The position numbers and the translations under genes were made by a program. This document shows, in pieces, positions 8,237-18,448 of a DNA stretch of 64,000 bases. Source of the DNA: DASVTR01 sp033855775 (GTDB lineage: Bacteria; Acidobacteriota; Blastocatellia; Pyrinomonadales; Pyrinomonadaceae); the NCBI GenBank assembly GCA_033855775.1, contig JAWVFT010000053.1:1-64000 (forward strand). The letters are read 5' to 3'. The notes below the pieces were generated by a model. It ran no database searches, was not told where the DNA came from, and was given only the letters and a program-made list of their open reading frames with translations. Each line of letters begins with the position of its first letter. Position 1 is the stretch's first letter.

Positions 8237-9004
8237 TTGCTCAACTTTGCAATTCAGATGGCGCACGATGCGGGGCGGATTCTGGCCGACCGTTATGGCC
8301 GCGTGACGCAGATTAGACACAAGGGCACGATAGACCTCGTGACAGAAGCCGACCTCGCATCCGAGCGGTTGATTGTCGAGCGGATTAAGACGCACTACCC
8401 GCGCCACAGCATCCTCGCCGAAGAATCAGGCGCGTCGGCGGGTGAAGGCGCGAGCGAGTGGAAATGGATTGTTGACCCGCTCGACGGGACGACCAACTAC
8501 GCGCACGCTTATCCGTGCTTCTGCGTCTCCATCGGGCTTGAGCGCAACGGGGCGATGGCCCTCGGCGTCATCTACGACCCGTTGCGCGACGAGACGTTTG
8601 CCGCCGAACGGGGCGAGGGCGCGACCTTGAACGAGCGGCGCATACGCGTCTCGGAAGTTGACGATTTGAATCAGGCGTTGCTCTGCACGGGCTTTCCCTA
8701 CGACGTGCGCGACAACGGAGATTTCGCGCGCCACTTCAGCAACTTCATCAAGCACGCGCAGGCCGTCAGGCGCGACGGCTCCGCCGCCCTGGACCTCGCC
8801 TCGGTCGCGTGCGGCAGGTTCGACGGCTTCTGGGAAGAGGGCTTGCGCCCGTGGGATGTCGCCGCCGGAACGCTGCTCATCGAAGAAGCGGGCGGTCGCG
8901 TCTCGCGCTACGACGGCTCGACATTTGACATCTACACGCCGCCCATCCTGGCCAGCAACGGCCTCGTCCACGACGCCATGATGCGCGTCCTGCAACTACA
9001 GTGA
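8237..9004 (+). CDS. Inositol-1-monophosphatase family protein (SuhB-like)
   Basis: A Mg2+-dependent phosphatase of the IMPase fold. Metal-binding motifs are present: TEADLASE, the Glu-Glu pair in ILAEESG, the signature WIVDPLDGTTNYAH, and the C-terminal PWDVAAGTLLIEEAGG. I place the start at TTG 8237, which has TTGGAG 6 nt upstream; the longer frame from 8165 reads through the intergenic repeat and encodes an unlikely leader. The length from this start (255 residues) is normal. The substrate may be myo-inositol-1-phosphate or a related sugar phosphate. CysQ at 28686 is a paralogous fold. Confidence 0.9.
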   Translation: MLNFAIQMAHDAGRILADRYGRVTQIRHKGTIDLVTEADLASERLIVERIKTHYPRHSILAEESGASAGEGASEWKWIVDPLDGTTNYAHAYPCFCVSIGLERNGAMALGVIYDPLRDETFAAERGEGATLNERRIRVSEVDDLNQALLCTGFPYDVRDNGDFARHFSNFIKHAQAVRRDGSAALDLASVACGRFDGFWEEGLRPWDVAAGTLLIEEAGGRVSRYDGSTFDIYTPPILASNGLVHDAMMRVLQLQ

Positions 9005-9225
9005 CGAGCAGCAAGCAGCAAGTGACGAGCAAGCAGTGACGAGTGATGAATGATGAATGATGAGCGACAAGTGATAAATGACGAGTCAGCAATGACGAGT
9101 CAGCGATGAGCGCTGGATAATTAGCAACAGTAGTTTACTCTCCACTCATCATTCATCATTCATCACTCATCATTCATCGCTTCTTTCTCTTGCTCGTCAC
9201 TTGCTGCTTGCTGCTCGTCACTTGA
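9005..9225. repeat. Long heptad-periodic inverted repeat (about 220 bp)
   Basis: This stretch between the IMPase gene and the first kinase holds no gene. The left arm (to about 9111) is a run of 7-mers of the form [AG]TGA[TC][GA]A, and the right arm (about 9145-9225) is complementary to it (catcatt, catcatt, catcact …). It is the largest member of the family in the window. The interval 9226-9334 contains no recognised feature apart from the leader of the kinase gene. Confidence 0.8.
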
Positions 9226-9334
9226 GAAGGTGTAAGATAGTCCGGTCTGCCGGATTGACGATTGAGGCCGCGCGTTTTGTGTCGAACGCGGCGCCGTTCG
9301 GGAACGTACAATTAACCGCCGAGAAGAGTCTGAG

Positions 9335-10999
9335 ATGATTGCTCCTGACACGTTGTTGCAGAATCGCTACCTTGTTCAAAAGCAGATTGGGCAGGGCGGG
9401 ATGGGCGCGGTCTACGTGGCGACTGACCAGCGTTTCGGCAGCACGGTCGCTTTGAAGGAGACGTTCTTCGACGACGCGAACCTGCGCAAAGCCTTCGAGC
9501 GCGAAGCGCGGCTGCTCAATCACCTGCGCCATCCGGCCCTGCCTCGCGTCAGCGACCACTTCGCGGAGGAAGACGGGCAATTTCTCGTCATGGAGTTTAT
9601 TCCCGGCGCGGACTTGTCCGAGATGTTGAAGGAAAAGAGCGCGCCGTTTCCCGCGCATGACGTGTTGGAGTGGGCAGACCAACTGCTCGACGCTCTTGAC
9701 TATCTGCACAACCACGAGCCGTCCATCATCCACCGCGACATCAAGCCGCAGAATTTGAAACTGACCACGCGCAATCACATCGTCCTGCTCGACTTCGGCT
9801 TAGCGAAAGGCGCTCCCTTGCAGGCTTCGCGTGTGACGGCGACGGGCAGCCTCTTCGGCTATTCGTTCAACTACGCGCCGCTCGAACAGATGCAAGGCAC
9901 GGGCACAGACCCGCGCAGCGACCTCTACAGCCTCGGCGCGACCGTCTATCATCTGCTAACGAACGTCACGCCGCCCGACGCTTTGACGCGCGCGACCGCG
10001 ATGGTCAACGGCGAGCCTGACCCGTTGCGCCCGGCCAACGAAGTCCACGCGCAGGTGAGCGCGCCGGTCGCGCGCGTGTTGATGAGCGCTATGGCGCAGA
10101 GCGCTGCCAAGCGTCCGCCGACCGCCGCCGCCATGCGCGAAGCATTGAGCGAGGCGAGCAAGCAAGACGCCGCCAGCCTGCCGACCGTCATGCAGCTCGC
10201 TGCCGGTGTCGTCGCTAACGCGCCTGAGCAGGACACGCAATTGCTCGGCGCGCAGACCGAAATCCTCGAAGGCGAAGCGGCAACGAACATCAAAGCGGCT
10301 GGCTCCGTCGCCGGATTGCACGAAGCCGCGACGCTCCTTCAACCCTCAGCTTCCGCCAGCAATCCTTCGCCCGTCACCAATCGCAACCGCGACGACGAAT
10401 CAATCGTCACGAAGGTCAGAGCCGCTGAGACAAACGCTCCGCGGCGTCGGCTCTCCACGCGCTCTCTCGTCGCAGCCTTAGTGGGCATCGTGCTGCTCTC
10501 CGGCGCAGCCCTCGCGCTTTACAAGTTTACGCAACAGCCTGCGCCGCAGTCTCAGGGCGTTCAGCCTGCTCCGACCGCGACCGGCGCCGCGACGCCTGCG
10601 CCGACAGTAACGACGCCCGCCGAAGCGCAGCACCCGGCTCCTTTGCCCTCGCCTGCCGCCGCGCCCGCCGCCGCGCCGAATGCCGCCGCGACGACGCAAC
10701 AGCAGCCCGTCAAACCGCCAATCAAAGTTATCATCCGCAAGCACGACAAGAGCGGCAGCGGCGAGAACGCGCCACCGGATGAGATGAACAACGATGTGCC
10801 GGACGAGATGCCCGAAACGCCTGACACGCCGAATCATCCCGGCATGAGTCCTGAAGAACGAGCGCGCGTCGCCGCGGATATACGACGCGCGCGCCAGGCC
10901 ATGCGCGAGGCTGAAAGGCAAAGAAGAGACGCCTTACGCGGGCAGCAAAATCCGCGTGCGCCGAAGCCGAAGCATCGTGTCCCGCCGCCGCCGTATTGA
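9335..10999 (+). CDS. Membrane-anchored Ser/Thr protein kinase (PknB-type), copy 1
   Basis: The N-terminal Hanks-type kinase domain (about 12-275) has the P-loop GQGGMG (19-24), Lys41 in VALKE, the catalytic HRD (133-135) followed by IKPQN, and DFG with Asp153. A linker leads to one membrane segment at about 378-396 (LVAALVGIVLLSGAALAL). The C-terminal outer part is Pro/Ala-rich, then Asp/Glu- and Arg-rich, with no PASTA or other sensor domain. It is closely related to the kinase at 11741 (same kinase core and membrane topology), so the two look like a tandem duplication now separated by a 21-bp repeat array. Substrates are unknown. Confidence 0.92.
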   Translation: MIAPDTLLQNRYLVQKQIGQGGMGAVYVATDQRFGSTVALKETFFDDANLRKAFEREARLLNHLRHPALPRVSDHFAEEDGQFLVMEFIPGADLSEMLKEKSAPFPAHDVLEWADQLLDALDYLHNHEPSIIHRDIKPQNLKLTTRNHIVLLDFGLAKGAPLQASRVTATGSLFGYSFNYAPLEQMQGTGTDPRSDLYSLGATVYHLLTNVTPPDALTRATAMVNGEPDPLRPANEVHAQVSAPVARVLMSAMAQSAAKRPPTAAAMREALSEASKQDAASLPTVMQLAAGVVANAPEQDTQLLGAQTEILEGEAATNIKAAGSVAGLHEAATLLQPSASASNPSPVTNRNRDDESIVTKVRAAETNAPRRRLSTRSLVAALVGIVLLSGAALALYKFTQQPAPQSQGVQPAPTATGAATPAPTVTTPAEAQHPAPLPSPAAAPAAAPNAAATTQQQPVKPPIKVIIRKHDKSGSGENAPPDEMNNDVPDEMPETPDTPNHPGMSPEERARVAADIRRARQAMREAERQRRDALRGQQNPRAPKPKHRVPPPPY

Positions 11000-11072
11000 G
11001 AGCCACGCTTTCAAGCTTTCCAGTCATCTACGAAATGTCGCACGCGCTCAGGTTCGCGTGCGACATTCTCTT

Positions 11073-11450
11073 TTATGGGAGAGAACTTCAAGCCTGTGGG
11101 AGAGAACATAGGGGCTATGGGAGACACTTTTAAGGCTATGGGAGAGAACATTGAGGCTGTGGGAGAGAATATCGGCCCTGTGTTGTCTCCCATAAGCCTG
11201 ATGTTCTCTCCCACAAGAGCAATGTTGTCTCCCATAAGAGTTATGTGAGAGAACATCAGAGCAATGTTGTCTCACATAACCCTGATGTTGTCTCCCACAA
11301 GAATTATGTGAGAGAACATCAGAGCAATGTTCTCTCCCACAGCCCTAATGTTCTCTCCCACAGCCCCAATGTTGTCTCACATAGCCCTGATGTTCTCTCC
11401 CACAGGCTTAATGTTCTCTCACATAACTCTTGTGGGAGATGTTTTTGCCA
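11073..11450. repeat. Array of eighteen 21-bp units in alternating orientation
   Basis: Eighteen contiguous 21-bp units fill 378 bp without any phase break. The forward unit is of the form ctgtgggagagaacatnnngg; the reverse unit is its complement, nnatgttctctcccacagnn. Units 1-5, 9, 12 and 18 are forward and the other ten are reverse. The conserved core is gggagagaacat (variants gtgagagaacat, gggagacaac). Because 21 is a multiple of three, both strands stay open and would encode 7-residue repeats such as MFSPTAL or MGDNIAL, but no convincing start context is seen and I do not call a protein. There are no unique spacers, so it is not a CRISPR. The flanks 11000-11072 and 11451-11740 hold no gene. 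Confidence 0.9.
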
Positions 11451-11740
11451 TCGCCGGAGTTCACACAGGCTTGAGGGGAAGTGATTGGCGGACTTTTTTA
11501 GAACACTTGCTCTTGAAGACGAGCCGCCGGGAGGGCATTTTGAACAATTTTTCCGAGGCCGGTTTAACTTGAAAAAGTGGCTGATTTCAAATCAGGACAC
11601 CGGCGCGCTGAAGAAGTTGTGGCAATTCTCAGGCGAAATCTAGTATATTGGTAGTGGCCGCCATCCTCGCGGCGCGAATCCGAGCCACCGTCCGGTGGGC
11701 AAGCAATCAACCAGCAATCTCTGATAAAGGTGACGCGCGC

Positions 11741-13441
11741 ATGCTCCCTCCTGATACTCTTCTGCAAAATCGCTATCTCGTCCTCGAACAAATCGGCAAG
11801 GGCGGCATGGGCGTGGTTTACAAAGCCACAGACCAACGCTTCGGCAGCCTCGTCGCCTTGAAAGAGATTTTTCTGGACGCCCCGCACCTGCGCAAAGCCT
11901 TCGAGCGCGAAGCGCTGCTGCTCAATCACCTGCGCCATCCGGCCCTGCCCCGCGTCAGCGACCACTTCACGGATGAGAGCGGGCAGTTCATCGTCATGGA
12001 ATTTATTCCCGGCGCGGATTTGTGGGAGACGCTGAAGGAGAAGCGCGTGCCGTTTCCGCTGGCGAGCGTGCTCGACTGGGCAGACCAACTGCTCGACGCC
12101 CTGGACTATCTGCACAACCACGAGCCGTCCATCATTCATCGAGACATCAAGCCGCAGAATTTGAAACTGACGCAGCGCAATCACATCGTCCTGCTCGATT
12201 TCGGTTTGGCGAAAGGCGCTCCGTCGCAGGCTTCGCGCGCGACCGAGACGGCGAGCGTCTTCGGCTACTCGTACCACTACGCGCCGCTCGAACAGATGCA
12301 AGGCACAGGCACGGACGTGCGCAGCGACCTCTACAGCCTCGGCGCGACCGTTTATCACTTGATGACGAACGTTGCCCCGCCCGACGCCATCTCGCGCGCC
12401 ACCGCCGTCCTTAACGGGCAGCCAGACCCTTTGCGTTCAGCCGACAAGGTGCAGGCGCAGGTCAGCGCGCCGGTCGCGCGCGTCCTGATGAACGCGATGG
12501 CACAGAACGCCGCACAGCGTCCGCCGACAGCCGCCGCCATGCGCGAAGCCCTGCGCGAAGCGAGCCGCCAAACCAGCGCCTCCATGCTCAACGCGCGGGC
12601 CGAGCCGTTCGCAGTCGCGGAACTTGGAGAGCTACAGCAAGGCACGCGACTTGGAGCCGCGCGCTCAACAGAGCCTCTGACGGAGCATCATGCGCTGAGC
12701 GTCGCGGCCTTGCCGCAAGATGCCTTGACCGTCGTGCAGCCAGCCGTCGCCGCGGGCAGGCCGCGTCCTTCGAGAAGGCGCAGCGACGAGCACGATTCCG
12801 TCGTGACCAGAGTGAGAGACACACGAACGCCTGAGCCGCGAGCCAGCATGTCCGCCCTCAAGCTGAGCATCGCGGCGAGCGTCGCGCTGCTGGTCATCGC
12901 CGCCGCTATTTTCGCTTTCATGCGCCCGCCGCGCGCCAACGCTCCCGGCGTTCAAGCTGCTGCTGCGCCAAGCGACCCGGCGACGCTGGCTAATGAATCC
13001 GCTGGAGTCCAAACGCAAGCTCCCGCGCTCTCCACTCAACAGACCGCCGCGCCCGCGCCGCCTTCGCAGCCAGCCGTCACCGCGTCGAACAGTTCTCCGC
13101 AAGGCAATCCCGCCGCAGACAACCAGAGTTCGCAGCCCACTACGACCGACGCCGCCGGTCAAACGAAATCGCAGGCTCAGCCGCAGGCGACAGACGCCGC
13201 TTCCGCCACGTTGACGCCGGAAGCCGAACGCGCGCGACAGGCCGAAGAGATACGCCGCCAACGACGCGAGCAGGACGCCGAATATATAAAACGAGAGCGC
13301 GACGAGATAGACCGCCAACGCGAAAGAGAGTTGCAACGAAGCGCGCAGCAGCAGCAACAGCCTCAGCCACAGCAGCAACCGCCCGCGGGCTTTCCGCCTC
13401 CGCCACCGCCGCCGCGCAGAGGCGGCCCTCCGCCGTTTTAA
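11741..13441 (+). CDS. Membrane-anchored Ser/Thr protein kinase (PknB-type), copy 2
   Basis: A paralogue of the kinase at 9335, starting MLPPDTLLQNRYLVLEQIG with P-loop GKGGMG, VALKE lysine, HRDIKPQN and DFGLAKG. The membrane segment SIAASVALLVIAAAIFAFM lies at about residues 370-388. The outer region is Pro/Gln/Ala-rich and ends in a charged coiled-coil-like stretch (RQAEEIRRQRREQDAEY) and a Pro/Gly tail. An in-frame GTG 31 codons upstream (11648) exists, but ATG 11741 has AAAGGTG upstream and aligns exactly with the start of copy 1. Substrates are unknown. Confidence 0.92.
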   Translation: MLPPDTLLQNRYLVLEQIGKGGMGVVYKATDQRFGSLVALKEIFLDAPHLRKAFEREALLLNHLRHPALPRVSDHFTDESGQFIVMEFIPGADLWETLKEKRVPFPLASVLDWADQLLDALDYLHNHEPSIIHRDIKPQNLKLTQRNHIVLLDFGLAKGAPSQASRATETASVFGYSYHYAPLEQMQGTGTDVRSDLYSLGATVYHLMTNVAPPDAISRATAVLNGQPDPLRSADKVQAQVSAPVARVLMNAMAQNAAQRPPTAAAMREALREASRQTSASMLNARAEPFAVAELGELQQGTRLGAARSTEPLTEHHALSVAALPQDALTVVQPAVAAGRPRPSRRRSDEHDSVVTRVRDTRTPEPRASMSALKLSIAASVALLVIAAAIFAFMRPPRANAPGVQAAAAPSDPATLANESAGVQTQAPALSTQQTAAPAPPSQPAVTASNSSPQGNPAADNQSSQPTTTDAAGQTKSQAQPQATDAASATLTPEAERARQAEEIRRQRREQDAEYIKRERDEIDRQRERELQRSAQQQQQPQPQQQPPAGFPPPPPPPRRGGPPPF

Positions 13442-13548
13442 AAGTTCCGGCGCGGGCCGTATAAAGTTTGAAGGCAAGTCGAGTCTGAAGTTTGCGGCGG
13501 GCTGTGGCTAAAGCTTGAGGCTGTGGCTGCGAGCGCAGAGAGTTTGAC

Positions 13549-14226
13549 TTAGAGAGCGGAGCCGATGGTTTGCGCGAGCCGGTCTGTCTCGCGTCGCGCG
13601 CAGACGCGCGCGTCTTCTCCCTGCTGCGGCGTGACAATCTGAAGCGGGTGGTAAATGATTTCTACTTTTGAGAGGCGCGGGACGCGATAGCCCCTCGGCC
13701 AGACGCGGTGCCCGCCGCGAATCGTGACCGGCAGAATCGGCGTCCTGGTTTCGAGCGCAAGCCGCACCGCCCCGTTCTTGAATCTCATCAACTCTCCATC
13801 GGGCAGGCATCGCCCGCCTTCCGGGAAAATGTAAATCGCGCCGCCTTCACGCAGCCATTGCAAAGAACGACGAATCGCCGTCGGGTCGCTCTTCTCCAAC
13901 TTGAGCGGCCAAGCCCCGAAGAGTCCCAGGAAGCGACCGACGACGGGCCAGTCAAAGCTCTCGTTCCATGCGAGAAAGCGTATCGGTCGTTTGATGGGAA
14001 CTCCGGCCCAGAACGGGTCGAAGTATGTTTGATGATTGGAAGCGATGATGACTCCGCCGCTCTGCGGAATATTTTCAAGACCGCTGTAGCGGACGCGCCA
14101 GAGCAGCCTAGACATCATGCCGATGGGCAGGCGCACCGCGAGCAAAGCCCACTCCGGCAACGCCGACGGCTCCGGCTGCGCCGTCGTCTTTCGCGCGGGC
14201 GTCACCTCTGTGCTCGTTTCACTCAT
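13549..14226 (-). CDS. plsC: 1-acyl-sn-glycerol-3-phosphate acyltransferase (PlsC family)
   Basis: Transfers an acyl chain to lysophosphatidic acid in phospholipid synthesis, or is a related lipid acyltransferase. The catalytic HX4D motif is in NHQTYFDP and the acceptor-binding motif is FPEGG (in IYIFPEGGRC). A third family block is VRLALETRTPILPVTIRGG. The 225-residue length is normal. The start codon overlaps the end of the upstream ORF by 8 nt, implying translational coupling. It converges on the kinase gene at 13441. Confidence 0.88.
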   Translation of the reverse strand: MSETSTEVTPARKTTAQPEPSALPEWALLAVRLPIGMMSRLLWRVRYSGLENIPQSGGVIIASNHQTYFDPFWAGVPIKRPIRFLAWNESFDWPVVGRFLGLFGAWPLKLEKSDPTAIRRSLQWLREGGAIYIFPEGGRCLPDGELMRFKNGAVRLALETRTPILPVTIRGGHRVWPRGYRVPRLSKVEIIYHPLQIVTPQQGEDARVCARRETDRLAQTIGSAL

Positions 14227-14608
14227 AAGAGAAGTCGGAAGCTTGTGGGCTGAGATTAGCGGACGGCTCTGCGTCGTCCGTCAACTTCTGCCCGCCTGCC
14301 TCTGCTTGATAATTATCGCTCAGGCGTTTGATGACTTCCCCCGGCTCGTCCGCCGCAAGCTTGCGCCGCGCACGCAGCCCTTCGAGGCCGGTGACGGCCA
14401 GTTCCTCCCACCACTCCGGCGCGTCCTTTTCGGCCAGAACATCATCGTTCCATCGTTCGCAACGCTCGCAGGTGAAACCACAGTACGCACGCGCCTCTTC
14501 CTTCGTCAATCCGAGACGGTTGCGCGCGTTGCACTCCTTGTCCAACGCGCAACGCCGCTCAATCTCAACCAACAACACCTCGCGCGGAATAATGATGGAA
14601 CGTTTCAT
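14219..14608 (-). CDS. Conserved hypothetical protein with cysteine cluster
   Basis: A 129-residue cytoplasmic protein from ATG 14608 (start MKRSIIIPREVLLVEIERRC). I do not recognise the family. It has five cysteines in the first 50 residues, spaced C-x5-C … C-x4-C-x2-C (ALDKECN … AYCGFTCERCERW), which could bind zinc. The C-terminal half is acidic and probably flexible. A TTG eight codons upstream (14632) is possible but less likely. It overlaps plsC by 8 nt, so the two are probably made together. Confidence 0.65.
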   Translation of the reverse strand: MKRSIIIPREVLLVEIERRCALDKECNARNRLGLTKEEARAYCGFTCERCERWNDDVLAEKDAPEWWEELAVTGLEGLRARRKLAADEPGEVIKRLSDNYQAEAGGQKLTDDAEPSANLSPQASDFSYE

Positions 14609-14685
14609 TTGAAGTTTTGTTTCACCGGTCAAAAGCGCAAGAGAGCGCGCCCGCTGTTTTGCCTTTCAACTTTCGCCTTCGAGCT

Positions 14686-15441
14686 TTACTCGATTCCCTC
14701 AAGCGGCCATTCTCTATCAATAAATTCCAGATGCAGGCGCATGATGCCGTCGGCCCCCGCGCGCCGCGCTCGCACCGCCGCGACGACCGCGAGGTTGTAC
14801 TGCGTGCTGCTCAACCGAATCAAGCTCCCGCGCTCGACCCCGAGCGTGGTAAAGACGGCGGCGCCGCGACGGCTGATGTTTTCCGTCACCGTCGTTTCGC
14901 GCGCGTTGATTGCGCCCTTCTCATCATAGACTTCGACCGTCACTTCAATGGGCAGGCTATGGCGCGTTTCGGGGCGCGGGTCGGTTGACGGCACGTGCGC
15001 CTCGGCGCGCTCCGTCATCTCCCGCAGCAGCCACAGCCCGCTTTCCGTCACCGAACCCGCCACCTCATAACGCTTCGTCGGGTCGCGCTCATAACTGGGC
15101 GGCGGTCGCTTGCCGATGAAGGCGACGCCGACGGCGAAGTTGGCGGGCTTGCCCGCGACCGGCGGAAGAGCTTTGATGTTGCGCACCAAAGACCAGACGC
15201 GATATTGCAGCTCGACGAAATCGAAGCAACGCAACTGGCGCGGCATCGGCATCGTCAAATGCATCAAACGCCCCGGCTCGGTCGGATGCGAAAGGCCGAA
15301 GCGCGCCCCGAACGGCGTCACGTCAATCAGGCGCGACATCTCGACCCATTCATAATCCGCGCGCTCGCGGCAATGCACGCGCACTGGCAGCGAAAGCTCC
15401 AATCGCTCGCGCATCCGCTTCGATTTTGCGTTGAATTTCAT
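14686..15441 (-). CDS. PilZ domain-containing protein (two PilZ-like domains)
   Basis: A 251-residue soluble protein. The C-terminal domain (about 155-250) has a PilZ-like pattern: Arg in ETRHSLPIEVTV and the NISRRGAAV strand matching the D/NxSxxG motif. The N-terminal domain (about 8-125) has the same strand order, with RMRERLELSLPVRV and DVTPFGARF, and looks like a diverged PilZ or YcgR-N-type domain. Such proteins bind cyclic-di-GMP, but the N-terminal copy lacks the clean RxxxR motif. An alternative start at 15510 is in frame; ATG 15441 is more natural. It heads the minus-strand group leading to plsC. Confidence 0.8.
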   Translation of the reverse strand: MKFNAKSKRMRERLELSLPVRVHCRERADYEWVEMSRLIDVTPFGARFGLSHPTEPGRLMHLTMPMPRQLRCFDFVELQYRVWSLVRNIKALPPVAGKPANFAVGVAFIGKRPPPSYERDPTKRYEVAGSVTESGLWLLREMTERAEAHVPSTDPRPETRHSLPIEVTVEVYDEKGAINARETTVTENISRRGAAVFTTLGVERGSLIRLSSTQYNLAVVAAVRARRAGADGIMRLHLEFIDREWPLEGIE

Positions 15442-15581
15442 GCCCCTTGACCTTGCCTCCAAAGAGGCTTCCCGCAGGCTCGCCGGACGACTAGATATTG
15501 TGGCTCTCAAACTGCCACTCGAAAGCCGCCAAAAACGCGCTCAGAGCCTTATAATTATTGGCTTTTTCGCCTCTTCGGGAA

Positions 15582-15610
15582 TTGCCAAAAACGCTCTTTC
15601 CGGGTACAAT
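15582..15610 (+). promoter_or_regulatory. Sigma-70-type promoter for gyrA
   Basis: A -35 TTGCCA (15582-15587) and -10 TACAAT (15605-15610) are separated by 17 nt. Transcription would start near 15617, leaving a 5' leader of about 180 nt before gyrA. The intergenic stretch 15442-15796 divides the divergent PilZ and gyrA genes and holds no other recognised feature. Confidence 0.65.
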
Positions 15611-15796
15611 ATATCGTGCTTCAAACGACTGCCCTCGATGGCATCAAACGAGTACCGGATAACCCTTAAATTGACGCATCAACCGTTCGCACCGCCACGT
15701 CATTCTCGTCATTTGACGCTAACCGGGCCAGCCTTAAGTTTGCCCGTTCGGTGAACCGAAGCAGGCGGCGCGGATTGTACCGGAAAGGCACTTTTA

Positions 15797-18361
<2,565 letters not shown>

Positions 18362-18380
18362 TTTTCTCTTACGCTTAAAG

Positions 18381-18434
18381 CAAAAGATGAAAGCCTTGCT
18401 CAACGAATTGCTTGAGCGAGGCTTTCATCTTTTG
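18381..18434. terminator. Bidirectional terminator between gyrA and the VWFA gene
   Basis: Two 23-nt arms, caaaagatgaaagcc… (18381-18403) and its complement (18412-18434), pair with only one G-U wobble around an 8-nt loop. The ends supply A and T tracts on both strands, fitting a terminator for the two convergent genes. Confidence 0.88.
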
Positions 18435-18448
18435 TCAACGTCCAAATT

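Noticed and set aside
11073..11450. CRISPR array
   Set aside because: Units are contiguous, flip orientation and have no unique spacers; no cas genes nearby.
11011..11572. Frames on both strands encoding 7-residue MFSP/MGDN repeats
   Set aside because: They follow from a 21-bp repeat unit; no ribosome-binding site, and both strands are equally open. Left as a repeat array.
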